Source: Chaetorhynchus papuensis (lineage: Eukaryota > Chordata > Aves > Passeriformes > Rhipiduridae). Taken from it: a stretch of DNA of 64,000 nucleotides. The notes below the pieces were generated by a model. That model saw only the letters and a list, made by a program, of their open reading frames with translations, was not told where the DNA came from and searched no databases. Within the stretch, counting starts at the first letter, position 1; each line of letters opens with the position of its first letter. Positions 24,951 through 37,301 of the stretch are shown piece after piece. The position numbers and the translations under genes are program-made. The DNA lies in the NCBI GenBank assembly GCA_013396525.1, contig VWYX01000215.1, forward strand, positions 455,705 to 519,704, read 5' to 3'.

Positions 24951-27900
24951 CTGTGGGATTAAAAATCAAAGAGTTTAATTAAAAATAGAAGTAGTTAATT
25001 ATCCAACCCTTTACCATAATTAGTATTCAGTAACTCATGGAAGTGTGGGATCTGCTAACATCACAAATGGGATTTAATGTATTCAAAAGAATTGTTCCAG
25101 CATTAGATTGCTTATTTATGTGCATTTCTGATGCTATGCAAAGTAGCAGGAAATTGTTTGTACTACCATGGGCCAAATGGAGAGAAATAATTAAGGTGAA
25201 GTTGTTGGGAATGTGCTTGGTGAGGACTGGTATCTAACTGCTTTGACTCGAGTTAGCCAGAAAGGGATCCCATTGTGGTGAGACATGATGATCTATTGTT
25301 GGCTCAACAGGCCATCTGGTGTAACAATTTGCAGAAGTTAAAAATTAAAAAAAAGCAAACAAACAGCCTGTTCCCCAGAAACAGATATGCAACTCAACTG
25401 ATTTTAATGCAGAATTCTGTTTGCTAGGACATATACACATAACACCCAATATGCTGAGCAGTTTTATGCAGTCTTACTAATGAACTCAATATAGCCTACA
25501 ATTGCACATCTATTTAGTTCTAGGAGGGTCACATTTCAAGGCATAGTAAGGTAAAATACTGTTGTGATTGTTAATCAGCCCTGACTTCTGCTGAGGAGAA
25601 GGAACTTTCCTTTGGTTCCACATAAATAGATCAGACATTTAGTTTTGACCTAGGCACAGAGAAGTCAGTCACAGAAGACACATTTAAATTTTGCCTATTT
25701 CAAAAAGCTGTGAAGGCTGACAGCATCCAGCTGATTTCAGGAGAACTCGCTCCTGCATATCAAATTACATGCATAGTTCTAGAAACAAAGCTACAGAGCT
25801 CGAGTCAAGTTGCCTTCCCTGCAGAGTCAGTAGAAGACTGCATACGCCAGGTTTTCAAGTGGCTCAGCTGCTTTGCACAGGCCAAGTTGGCACTCTCAAA
25901 TCCTTGTACATTTTTACTGATGTTCAAATTAGAAATAATTAACTAAATCTATTACTCTCAAAAGGGCCAGTCTTTGCCTGTGTCAGAGGTCTGCTTTGCA
26001 CTGGTGCAGGTGAGGTAAAGGAGAACTTGACTTTCAGTGATTTTCAAGGCCCTTCAATTCCCAGGACAGCATAAGCATTGCTGGGAGCCCTGCTGGCTCG
26101 AAAGCCACACTTACACCACTTTCTGGCTGCACCTCCTCTCATCTGAAATGCTCCTCTGTGGGACCCATGTTCTATGCCAAAAGATTTAATTAACTGCAAA
26201 TCTTCCTGTAACCTTGGCTCAGCAGTAAAAGGAAACACAATTAAGCACAAGGGTTTAGCTTGGCTTCTGAATTCATGAAGAAAAGCCAGAATTCTTGCCC
26301 TAGAATCAAATATTTTCTATAACTACAATGACTGCACATTGTTAATCTTGCATTTGTTAATCTTGTCCATACAAAGACACAGGTCCTAATATGATGCATT
26401 GGAGAGTTTCCTTTTAAATTTAGTGATATAAACTATTCACAACGTGCTCAAAGTAATTTTACTACTGGGAATCTTTCAGGTACATCACTTTTACAAGCCA
26501 GCTATACTCAAGTGTGTATTTAGTCTGTTCCAAACCTTGAACTATATCTTTCACTGATCAAGATCATCTGAATCCTTCTTAACCCTGAAAGAGTAATAAA
26601 ATAAAATAATTTAACGCAATGCATACAAGTACATAAATTGTTTCACTACAAGAAATTTGCTCACAAACTTTGATTTCATCCTGGCAGGATATCGGACAAT
26701 ATAAACAGTTCTGCCACAAATTTGCCACCTGAACTGTGACGAGTTTTAACCGTGCTGTAGTTCACTTCCCTTCATTGTAAAGCTAGAACTACCAAACTTG
26801 CCATGCTTTCAATAAATTAGACACATCTTTTGAAATCTTTGTGGTAAAGCTGTTATACACTGGAAGCAGCAAGTTGTTGTGGCTGTCACTGTTTTCACAG
26901 TACCATGAATATTCTCTCAGGGCGCATTCTTTTTCCACATACATATAGCAAACAAGAGAGGTAAGAGATGCTGAAGACCCAGAAAAAGGAATCGCCTACA
27001 GTTCAATCAGTTCAATTTTCCCTTATTACTCAAAGAACTGGATCTTTAAGAAGAATATCAGGAAGAACTTAAGTAGTCTGTAAAATGATAACCGGGACTT
27101 TGAAAAATATCTGCACGTTTGAGAGCTTTTCTGTTTTGTTTAAATGGCAGCTTCTCGTGTGCCTACTCACCATTTCACAAACATCACAGTGAAGTGATGC
27201 CATGGCAGTGATGGCAGCATCTGCTCTTTGCTCTCAACTCACCTAAGACCTGCCAGCAGCTTAACCCTGACAATGCAGAACTTGGCATGGGCTGCAAAAC
27301 CTCCTGAAGGAGCTGGGCACTCCTGCCCCCAGGCTGATGCTTTGGCAGCAAAGCTGTGGCCAGCAGTGCCCGAGCAATTTAAAGCCAGCTCAGGTGCATT
27401 GGCACTACAGGGCTTTCAGAAGGGCTAGGAGAGACACAACAGCTTAAAGGATTTAAAAAGGAGAAGATGAACAGCCTGAAGGATGAAAAGAGCTGAAAAA
27501 CAAGGAAGCACAGAAAAGGAAGTGGACACAGACCCACGTGGTGTAGCAGCCTAGGATCTGAAATAAGCTCAACCAAACAAGCTTACCTGGCAAAAAGCTG
27601 ATTTTTAAAAGTCGTGTGCTAAAACTTTTGGGTCAGATCAGAGGGAAACTGCTCTCCACAGTTTCTGAAAGGTCTCTGTGGAGCAGGAAATTGGTATTAG
27701 GCAGGAACTTCTGCTAACTCCCAGAAAATCCATTGAAATACAGCAAGGGGTAAAGCTTCTGGTGTCTCCAAAGCTTGGCTTGAGGCCATCCTCATTATTT
27801 TTCTACACTTTACATGAATTTTTTACAAAATCTGTCTTGGACTGCTCTGCTAGAAGTACCACCTTTTCTCACTGAGGATGGTTCAATGTCACAGAAGGCT

Positions 27901-29869
27901 CAAGGAGAGAAAAGTAATGGCATGATAAAATACCTTGGCTGCATTTAGATCCTGAAAAAGGAAGATGCTGTTGAACTTGCACTCTTCACTACTACATTTG
28001 CTATTCTCTGTAGTTCTTATATTGGAGAGACTGAAATGATCAAGGAGTGCCAATGTTCTGATAAGCTCCAATTCAGAAGAATAAATAAAAGTAAAGGATT
28101 AGGTTATTTGTTTTGAAAGTTAGTTTTAGATAGGGCTGGGGAGGCAAATAGTCAATTATGTTTTACTCAGACAAGCAGGGGTAGAAAGAAAGCATATTAA
28201 TCCCTGAGCAGTTCAAATCGCTGGTAGCACTGATAATGACACAAAAAAGGAGTGTCAATGGCCAAGCTTGGTGTAGGAACAGGACAGAAGCGTATCCTGG
28301 CATGAGAACAAACCAGTCTAAGTTGACTGTATTTTTCAGAGCACAAAAGCAAATGTTTGTCTACAATTTTATCTCCAATCAATTAGCGGCCTGACTCATG
28401 ACTCTACCTGAAATGCAAATGACCCCAAGACCCCCTTCTGCTGTGTTTGCAAATAAAGAGCAAACCAGAAAGTTAGTTATTTGGCGTGAGGTTACACAGC
28501 AGGAGCCCTAATCCTGGCTGGCACATTTGCATCCGCTTACACTCAGCCAGCACCGCTAACTCCACAGCCCTACAGCTGCAGCATGGGCTACATCCCACTT
28601 CCCTGTGGGCTGATTTCACTGCTGCACGGGCCTGTGCAGGCAGCAGAAGCACACAGAACTGTGCTGCATCGGTGCCTCCCTTCTTCACAGAGGAAACAGC
28701 CCATCTGTAGATCCATAGGTGACATCTTTCCCTTGGGGACATTTGTATGGGAAGCAAAACGCTGAAAATAAGGGGACAGGATTGAGAAGCCTGCCTGGCT
28801 CCATGAGGTTTCCCTGTGAGTGGATGCATGGAAGTACTGGAGGTAAGGCCAGCTGCCCTGATAGGCTCTTGGATTGGTTTGCTTTGGAACAAGGGATTTT
28901 TACTGACCTAATGAAGGAACCACGTCCCTCAAGCTTTATCGACTGTCTACATGCTTGCACTGCAAAAAGATCTCAGGGAAGAAGAATCAAAAGTATCCAA
29001 AAAAATACAAGAGCCTAGATACAATTTTCAAAAGAAGGCAGGAATATAGGAACTTTGGTTTTGGTTTATAAAGACCTGAGATGTCAAGAAAGGAGCTAAA
29101 GATACCTGGCATATTTCCTAACCAGAAGTTCTGTTTCCTCAGCGGAAAAAAAAACCCAACCCATTTTCAAAGTTCTATTTTATATGTATTTATGTGTTAT
29201 AAATGACAAGGCTGGCCTACGTAAGTTTTCAGCCGGACACTGCTGGTTTCTGCAGTGAATTGGTGCATCAGCAGATGGCACTGCAGCCCCGCGGATCGTT
29301 TGCTGTGCTCTGCACACACCCCACAGAGGCAGGTGCTGCATGCTGGAGCGCTGGGCAGTGCAGCACGGCTCACAAAATATACTTGGGGTATTGACAGGCA
29401 TTTCCAAACCTAGAAATGAGTTCCCCACCAAACCCTGCCTAGTGGCACCTCCTGTGAGATGTTTGTTACAATCCCAGACATATTATTATCCTTTTTTTTA
29501 TTTTTAAAATCCCTCTTCAGGGATTTCTGTTGCATAGTTTATACAGTCTGGATGGAGAGAACTCAGCCTTCATTTTTCACTGAACTAGAACTAAAAGGAA
29601 TAATCTAATTCATTGATGGCCTTAAATAAAAAAATAAAAAAGACAACAAAGTGGTTTCTGAAGATTAAAGAAGGAAGGAGTGAATAAAAAGTAATCCCAT
29701 CTTCTGTTACTTAATAAATACAAATATTCCATCTTCTATCAATAACAATTTTCAAGTTCACTCTTCTGAACACTGAATAAATAAAAACATGTAACTAAAA
29801 GAAAGAACAACTTTATAAACCACAATAATGAATATTGAGTCTAATGTTGATAATCTATAGATTCTTTAC

Positions 29870-29978
29870 CTTGAATGACTTCCTTGCATGTATGCATATT
29901 GTTCAGAGAGACAACATTAAGATTTTGCACTACATTATTCCTCAAAAGATGAAAAAGTAGGGATAGTTCCTCCTTCTC
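29870..29978 (-). other. Candidate alternative exon in MYRIP intron (109 nt, unproven)
   Basis: On the minus strand a pyrimidine-rich tract ending cttttctttag precedes 29978, and a gtaaag donor follows 29870. The 109 nt between them are open in phase 0 for 36 codons, starting EKEELSLLFHLLRN and ending HTCKEVIQ, with one base over. Entry and exit phases equal those of the 178-nt exon at 24773-24950, so it could replace that exon without shifting the frame. I do not recognise the peptide, and a chance match is quite possible. Confidence 0.25.
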
Positions 29979-32586
29979 CTAAAGAAAAGCCAAATGTTAA
30001 TTCAAAATATGTCCCAAAAGCATCTGATAGGAATAACTGGATCATGCATGTTTTTTTCCCCTGACTTCCCTCCTATTTCACCCTGTTTCCACCCTTACAT
30101 CATGCTTCAGATAGGTATAACTCATAAAACAGTAATTTATTCTGCAGTTATCTGAAATAGATCAAGGATTCTCCCAGGTTCAGGAGGGACTGAGAACCCC
30201 AGGTGCCACCAGGCAGCTGCAGGGTAACTCCCATAGGAGCCTTGCAGGCACAGGGACCTTAACACCACTGCTGAGGGCAGGTACCTCTGGATTTGGGCAG
30301 CAGAATCCTGTGCTGTGCACGCTCTGACCTGAGTGGCAGCTGCTAAGCTGGGCTTTGAGGACTACCTTGTTTCATCAGGGAAGCGACCTAGAACTGACAC
30401 ACAAACTCAGATGACTCAAATGCAACCTCATCGATCCCCTCTCCTCCCTTGCAAATTCTGCAGCTGTGCCTGCCAGCAGTGCAGCAAATCCCCTTCTCAG
30501 CGGTGCTCTGTGGATACAATCAATTCACAGACAGAACCAGCAGGTCGGGTAGCAAATACAGCAGCAGTCCCTAGGCATCAACAGCTTATGCATCCTTTGG
30601 TAAGAAAACTCCCACACCAGGAAGGAGACGGTATGAGCTTGCAAATGGTGCCACTCTGCCACAGCCTATTTATCCTGGAAGTGATTTTCGCTCTGCTCAA
30701 ATGTATGCAGTCCAGACATCTAGCAGTGGGAGTGAAATACCAAGGGTTTCAGGCATCTGTTCCTTAGTTAATCTTGTATGTGGCAAAGGATCTGTTAACA
30801 ACCTTCTGAAAAAGGGCAAGAACAGGCAGATGAATAAAAGATTTTCACACTCAGTTGAAAGAAAATTCCCTCCTAACCACCCCTTGTGGATATCCCAGCC
30901 ATCAGGGTAAACCCTTGAACAGCAGGCTAGGATAAACCAAAGATGACTGGTCCCTCTCCTGCAAAAGCCTCAGAATATACTTAGAATAGTCTTTCTAGGG
31001 TCTGCCCAAGCTGGCTTTTTGCTCACTAGTGACAGACACATCCTGGCTGCACTGGATTGTTTCCACCCTTCTACTGGCCTCTTAGACATCTGATTCCCTT
31101 AGAAGCACTGTTCGTTTAAAAAAAGGAACTACAAAAAAAATGATTAGCTAATCAGGAATGGGTCTGTCAGCAGGATGAATTGCACAGCTGTGTGGTAATA
31201 TGTGGAGCCACATTTGGGTGCACATTTATTTTGGTTCAGTTCGGATTAGCTGACCTTGATTAAGCAGATGGAGAGAAGGGTTGTAAAAGGAGAGAAACAG
31301 GAGGTTATTCCTCAACAAACCCACTGCTGGTGGGCATGCCAGTAGCTCTACACCATCACCTATAGTGTAAAAAAAAGGGAAAAAAAGCTGGCCCCACATG
31401 TGAAAGTGCTACTGCTTTCTTTGCAAGGAATTTGTAAACTAGTAACAATGGGTATTTCATATTGATTCCAGAATATGAGTATAAACATTTTTTTATTGTA
31501 CTTACAGGGTTAGCAATTTAGGAACGTGCTAGGAGCATAAAATATCACACTTTGATCGATGTAATGGATTTACGTGAACAAGTCTGTTGAAGATTGTGGA
31601 ACAGAGACTAGATATACCAATGCAAATGTAACCCAAGCAGTGCCTTTACAAGGTACCCTTGTGCATTTAGCCATTACTGCTCCTCACATGTTCACCCAGA
31701 GCCCTTTCTTATTCCCTCCTCCCACACTTTGAGTATTGTATGACATCTGAAAAAACCCGAACAACTGAAACTAAGAACAAACACGGAAGACGCTTCCCAG
31801 TTAGAAGACACTGAGAGCTCAGTTAGTATCCTGTGATGACAGTATTGCCATTTTACTTGCAGAAGAGAAAGCTGAGCAACAGCAAAAGCCAGATCCCTCG
31901 TGTAGGACAGCAGGATTTTAGTTTGCTACTAGCACACCTCTCTGGAAGAATGCTTGTGTATAAAAGGGTGGGGGAGGAGGTGAGTTGGCACCTGTGTCTC
32001 AGGTCTAATTGCAGCCTTACACATAAACACACCGTTTTTTTCAAGTGAATACTCATCACAAAACACAACTATTCTTTTTTTATCCATCTCTAGGTGTCTC
32101 AGTTCCCTGTGCAACCTTTCATGTCCTGTTCTGACCCTCATCTACAAAGCTGTGCTCTGCACAGCACTCACCCATCAGAGAGAATCACTGTATCTCCTAC
32201 TCAAACACCAGAGGCAGCCTTAAGTGTTCTGTGTTTATTTACTTCTTCCTCTGGCAATATACACCCTGATTTAATCTAAAAATAAAGCAAGGTTTGTCAG
32301 GCAGCCTAGCTCTGAGCATCACAGGTTTTAAGTGAGATCTGAAAATTCTGTGATAGCCAGGAATGCATTACGATAGCATCTTTAAAACAAAATAAAGCTA
32401 AAAGAACAACATATGTCCTTAATTATTTGGAAAATGACCTTACACAATGACCATCTTTCTCTGTCCTTTCTCCTACTTCCTTTCATGCCTTAAAACCTAT
32501 CTTGGTTTGCTGACACGAAGTGCAATGCAGTTGAATGTAGGCCTGCATGGGCTTGATCGTGTACCTAGCATCCAAAACTGTCTTCC

Positions 32587-32623
32587 TGGAAGTTTGTCAA
32601 GTGCATGGAAGTTTGTCAAGTAC
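32587..32623. repeat. 19-bp tandem duplication
   Basis: tggaagtttgtcaagtgca at 32587-32605 is followed at once by tggaagtttgtcaagtac. The near identity suggests a recent event. Confidence 0.95.
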
Positions 32624-35600
32624 TGTGAAACCAAAAATCAGTAATCTTATGCTAGAGATACATCTCAAGAAGAAGTACAAACTCAAGCTACATAAACAAC
32701 TTTAAAAGGACAATGCTGTCATGTTTAGCCTTGCACTGATTACTTAGCAACCTGAGCCTTAAAAACTGGCGCTATTTGCTGGGTCAGAATCACAGACTAG
32801 TTGTATCCCATCCTTCTGCAGCAGTGGAAGGAGGGAAATCAACCAGATTACAATGTTACAGTGTCACCTGCGGAGTCAGCAGATGCCAGTATTATCTGTA
32901 ACCTGGAACGTACTTAGGGAAAGTTGGATCTTCCAATAATAAATATTAATAAAAAGAGACATTATTTTTAGAGCACCAAGTGCTTTTCCATCTCAAAATG
33001 TCCTGTTCTATCCCATTCTGTGCAAAGAAGATGGTGCTGCAGTTGGCTTCTCTCAAAGGAAACAATACAGCAAATAACCCATTGGGATCCAGCTGATGGG
33101 CTTCTGGATGAATGCACACCTGCTTCATTGGAAGCAGGTCCCAGCAATACGTGCCTTGAAACCTTCTGATGCCAGCTCTTGCATATAAGTTAAAAGCTCC
33201 ATCTCCCCTCCAACACGACACATTTATTAATTAGACATAAATATGATGTTTCTGATGCAGCCATTGGCGGGTAGGAACTGATGTCAGCTGGTATCAGCTT
33301 CCTGCAGTGCTATGCCTCCCTCATCTGAAATTGCTCTCCCACTGTGCTGCACGACTGCTAAACAGGATTCCTCCTCATAAAGGTTTTCTTCAAGCACTGT
33401 TGTTTGAGACAAACCTAAAAATGTACAGAGCACCTGCAAAACCTCCAAGGATTTCCAAAGCAGTGTTAGACCTCAGGCTTGTGGAACCTTCCTTCTCTTC
33501 AAAACAAATCAAATGGAGAAAAAAAAAAAAGGAAAAAATAAACAACTGTCAGTACACTGTGGACCTTATAATTAGCTTAACCAGTATATTTCTGCTTCCC
33601 CTGAGGTGCATCATAATGTGTATTTAATGAAATCCTCCTTTTCCCTATATCCCTAGATGTTTCATATGCTATAAATTATGGATGAGCTTCTGTTTGTATA
33701 TGCAGTCTTTATGCTGTAAAATAAAGACCACTAATACAGCACTTAAAACACACCAGGGTGCCTTCACTCCATCAGTGTTTAAATGGGATACAATATGCCA
33801 ACTGGTTGTTTGCTCTCTGGCTGGCAGTGATGTATGGTGGGCAAACTGGACTGAGAGAGCACAGAAACATCCACCCATTGCTCTGTACTCCTCCTCTCCC
33901 AACACTGCACAGCCTTTGCTTACTGGTAATGAGAAACAGATGGTGCCATCCATCTCTTTTTATGAAATGAGGAAATAAAATATTCAGCCCTGTTTCACTA
34001 TTTTTAGCCTGGGCAAGGGATCTCAAAGAAATCTGAGAGGAAAAAAAAGGAAAAGACAATGTCTATAGCTACTAGCACACCATAGTACTGCAGTTAAGCA
34101 GTCAATACAAGGTGGGGGAAGTGGGGAAGTTTAACTTATTTAATTACTTTTTAAAAGCAGGTGGTTTTGGATGAGCAGGGAGGTAATGCAGGGCTTCCAG
34201 AGACCACTGGAAGTTTCTGGCTGATATGGATGAGCTGCATGCAAACAGCTGTGATAAAAATTGCTTGGCAGGTGAAACCACAAGGTGATATCTGGGATTA
34301 TTACAGCAGCCCCTGATACTGTAAGCAAGTAACTTTGGCAATAAAATGCAATGCAATAATAAACATGGGTTCCTAAAGGCCAGTGTTACAGCATGCAATT
34401 GCCCTGTGTTATATATTACGAGTTTCATTGTGCTAGCAAAAGCCCATGTATTATCTTGTGCACAGAAGACAAAAATATTTGCTCTAAGATAAATTTTCAG
34501 TTTTAAATTATGCAATTCTGACTGCCTTAAGATTTGCTATCCTTACCTCCCTTTCCCCTGTATGTCTGTCTTTCTGTTAATCATGTTTCTTATTTCCTTT
34601 TATTTAATCTACCCTGCCTCTGCTAATTTGTTAGCCTGGTACCAAAGAAATACTTGAACAGGGGAAGTTCTAGTTAAATAACCTTTATTGGGAAACAGGC
34701 TCACATACATAACTCTGACATAGTAATAGTGCCCTTGGATAGCTCTGATAGAAAAAAATGAAAACTTGTTTTTCTTCTTCCTTCCCTTGGGATTGTTGTG
34801 GCCACTGTGTCTGTCTACCAAAACCTTGGTTACAGTAGGAACACCTGTGCTAGTAAATCTGCTACAGCAGACCCCTTTTTAGCTGTGGCATGTAAAGGTT
34901 TTTATCATTACAGGCAGATCTCTGCCCAAACTGAGCCATCACACACAGCTCAATGTTAGGATGTATATACTCAAATCAGGAGTTTGGGTTTTTTGTCAAC
35001 ATGATGTCATCCATTAGGAACTAAGGAAACTTAACTTACTGTAGTGGAATCCAGGAAGATTTACTGTTACGGACTTGGACTCAAGAGTTCCCTGGACGCA
35101 GGAGGGAGTTTTGCCTGGAATGGGCATAAGGCCTCTCTGCCAGCTTCTGTAGAAGCTAAATTTTGTTTTGAAAAGAAAAAAAAATTGCAATTCTTTTGGC
35201 AGAAAAGATAACTTGATATACAGAAGAGAATGTGGTTTAGTTCTGCAGATCTACTGACAGATGCATGCTTCCCATTTGTAGCTGAATGAAAACAAAGTGG
35301 AATGGAAAGCAAGCTCAGGAGGAGGAATTTGAGTTGTTTCAGCACTTTTGAGGAGAATCAAGCAGGCTGTAAGTGCTCTGCATTTGCTCTGCACAAATTG
35401 CCTTGCCAGCAGGCCCAGGTTCTGTGACTTTAATTCTGCTTTCTAATAGCCTAACATAACTGCAACCATCTTAGCTATGGGAATGACTGGAGCTAAACTT
35501 CCTTTACAAGGGTGTCTGGTCGTACTAACAAAATTCTCCTCTGTTCAAAGCAAAGCAAAAATAAACACATACACACTTCAAAAGAGAAAAGAATAGAATA

Positions 35601-37151
35601 ACACAACCCTAGCAAAGCAAAAGGCAGAAACTAAATTTATGGGAGAGATGAAACCGCACAGCAGATGGCCAAATTCATTCATGTTCCTTAAAGCACTGTG
35701 GGAAGACAGTTGGAACAAACGGTGACAAATGTGGCAAAAGACCCTGTACAGAGGTAGAGAGTCCCTATATATGTCCTATATATGTACACATCTGGATCTC
35801 TAGTACTGACTGATGGCTACAGAGGTTTTGAAGTTGTTCACACTTTAGTGTGACATTTCTGCTTCTCCAGTGTTTTTCACGAGGTCTACTATTACTCAAA
35901 CCAATGAGCCTCTCTTTGGCAAAAAAATCAGGACTAAATTGTTACTTCAGGAGAGAATTTCAAAATGTGTTGAGTTCAAGCTTAACTCTCCAAATGCAGA
36001 ACAGGCTTCTGGCATAATGACTGAGGATTTGAATAGTATTTTCATCTGAGTCCTGTCCTTAAACTTAGGAAAGAAAACTCATTTGAGTCAGATGCAAAAT
36101 TAACTCTCTCTCTCCTGGCTTCTATATTCCACAAGCAACTTGCCTAGGAGCGACAGAGCAAAGCACTTAAGTCATGCTCACCCTGACTTCTGATCACTTA
36201 TTAACAGCAGCACATTACAGGCAGTACCCCTTCATTTTGCAAACAGGTAGAGGACTAGGATGCAAGTCTGTGGGCAATTCTGGCCCACAGTAAATATTCT
36301 GGCATAAACCTGTTCTCATTGGGAGTGTAAGTAAGCAAACTTAGCTGGGAACTAGGAGGTAGCCCACATTCAGTTCTGGTGGTTCTGCTCAGCGGGGGAG
36401 AGGTGGTTACTGGCACAGCAGCAGGACATTGGGAGCAGCAGCTTAAACCACAGTGTCAAAATGCACTGGAACTAACTCATCTGTCACTGTCTTTCCTCTC
36501 TGATTGTCAAAGTGCTTGTCCAAGCCTACAGCTTATTTTCATTTCTTTTTACTTGCTGCTCTTTTAAAACTTTTACTAATGCAGCTTGTCAGATTTTCTT
36601 CAGCTTTATAGCAGGAGCTAAAGACGTGCTGAGAAGCAAGTGGAAGGAGGAAACACTCTTTAGTGTAAGACATAAATGGTGCTCTGCAGCTGGGTTTACT
36701 TTCTTGTTTACTTTCTGGTGGTGGCTGTTTTCTGTAAGATGGCTAAGGAGAAAAAGAAACATTATAGAAACCTAATTTTATACGAAAGAAAATATAACAC
36801 TCAGCAACGACATAAATAAAAGTTAAGTGAGCAAAGAACTGTTCTGAGGAATAAATACTGAGGCATTGAGTCCTGTTAGCATTCGAATCAAACAGTGAGA
36901 CTGCTCCTATCACAAACTGAGTCCTCCCCAACACACTCACCAAAACAACACAATGTCTGTGATGTACTTCCATGGCCCATGGGGTGCGAGGAAAGCACGC
37001 AGATGAGTGACAGTGTGTCCAGACACAGAATTAATGCTTGTTCTCTGCACGTCTCTCCATACCATTCCAGGAAGCAAGTGTACTTATCCATGACTGCAAT
37101 ATTCTGTTTTTGTGCACCAGAAAACACGGATAGGTGCACTGTGCCACTCAC

Positions 37152-37301
37152 CCACAAGGTGTAGGACCCTCTGCGGCTCCCTGGGAAGGTCAGCATGCTC
37201 TGATCCGAGACAGCGATGGACGCCAGGCCGCTGCTCCGCGAGGGCGGCCATTCCAAGTCGGCCTCGGCCTGCTCGGGTTTGCTTTTCTGCTTCTTTATAA
37301 T
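37152..37301 (-). CDS. MYRIP: MYRIP coding exon, CpG-dense (150 nt, 50 codons)
   Basis: The acceptor is a pyrimidine tract ending ccctgcag, right of 37301. The donor is a consensus gtgagt, left of 37152. Phase 0 to phase 0, reading IIKKQKSKPEQAEADLEW, then a Ser/Arg/Pro-rich stretch, then TFPGSRRGSYTLW. The start (IIKKQKSK) continues the conserved block of the previous exon, and the end (..LW) matches the end of the corresponding human exon as I recall it. The middle is shorter and more diverged, a low-complexity linker. Base composition is unusual: 11 CpG dinucleotides in 150 nt within an AT-rich neighbourhood. Open reading frames in the other frames here (for example 37084-37506 minus, 37216-37521 plus) are shadows of this exon. 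Confidence 0.93.

Larger units (their letters stand above)
24951..37151 (-). other. MYRIP: MYRIP intron (12.2 kb)
   Basis: A phase 0 intron. It includes a 109-nt candidate alternative exon at 29870-29978, a 19-bp tandem duplication at 32587-32623, a plus-strand TATA-like site at 31959, and A-rich runs near 33520. I recognise no transposon of size in it, which is notable next to the CR1-bearing introns around it. Confidence 0.75.

Noticed and set aside
28473..28960. Overlapping 74-139 codon ORFs in a GC-richer patch, considered as a nested gene
   Set aside because: Open on both strands in several frames, as expected from composition alone; no domain, splice or promoter signals fit.
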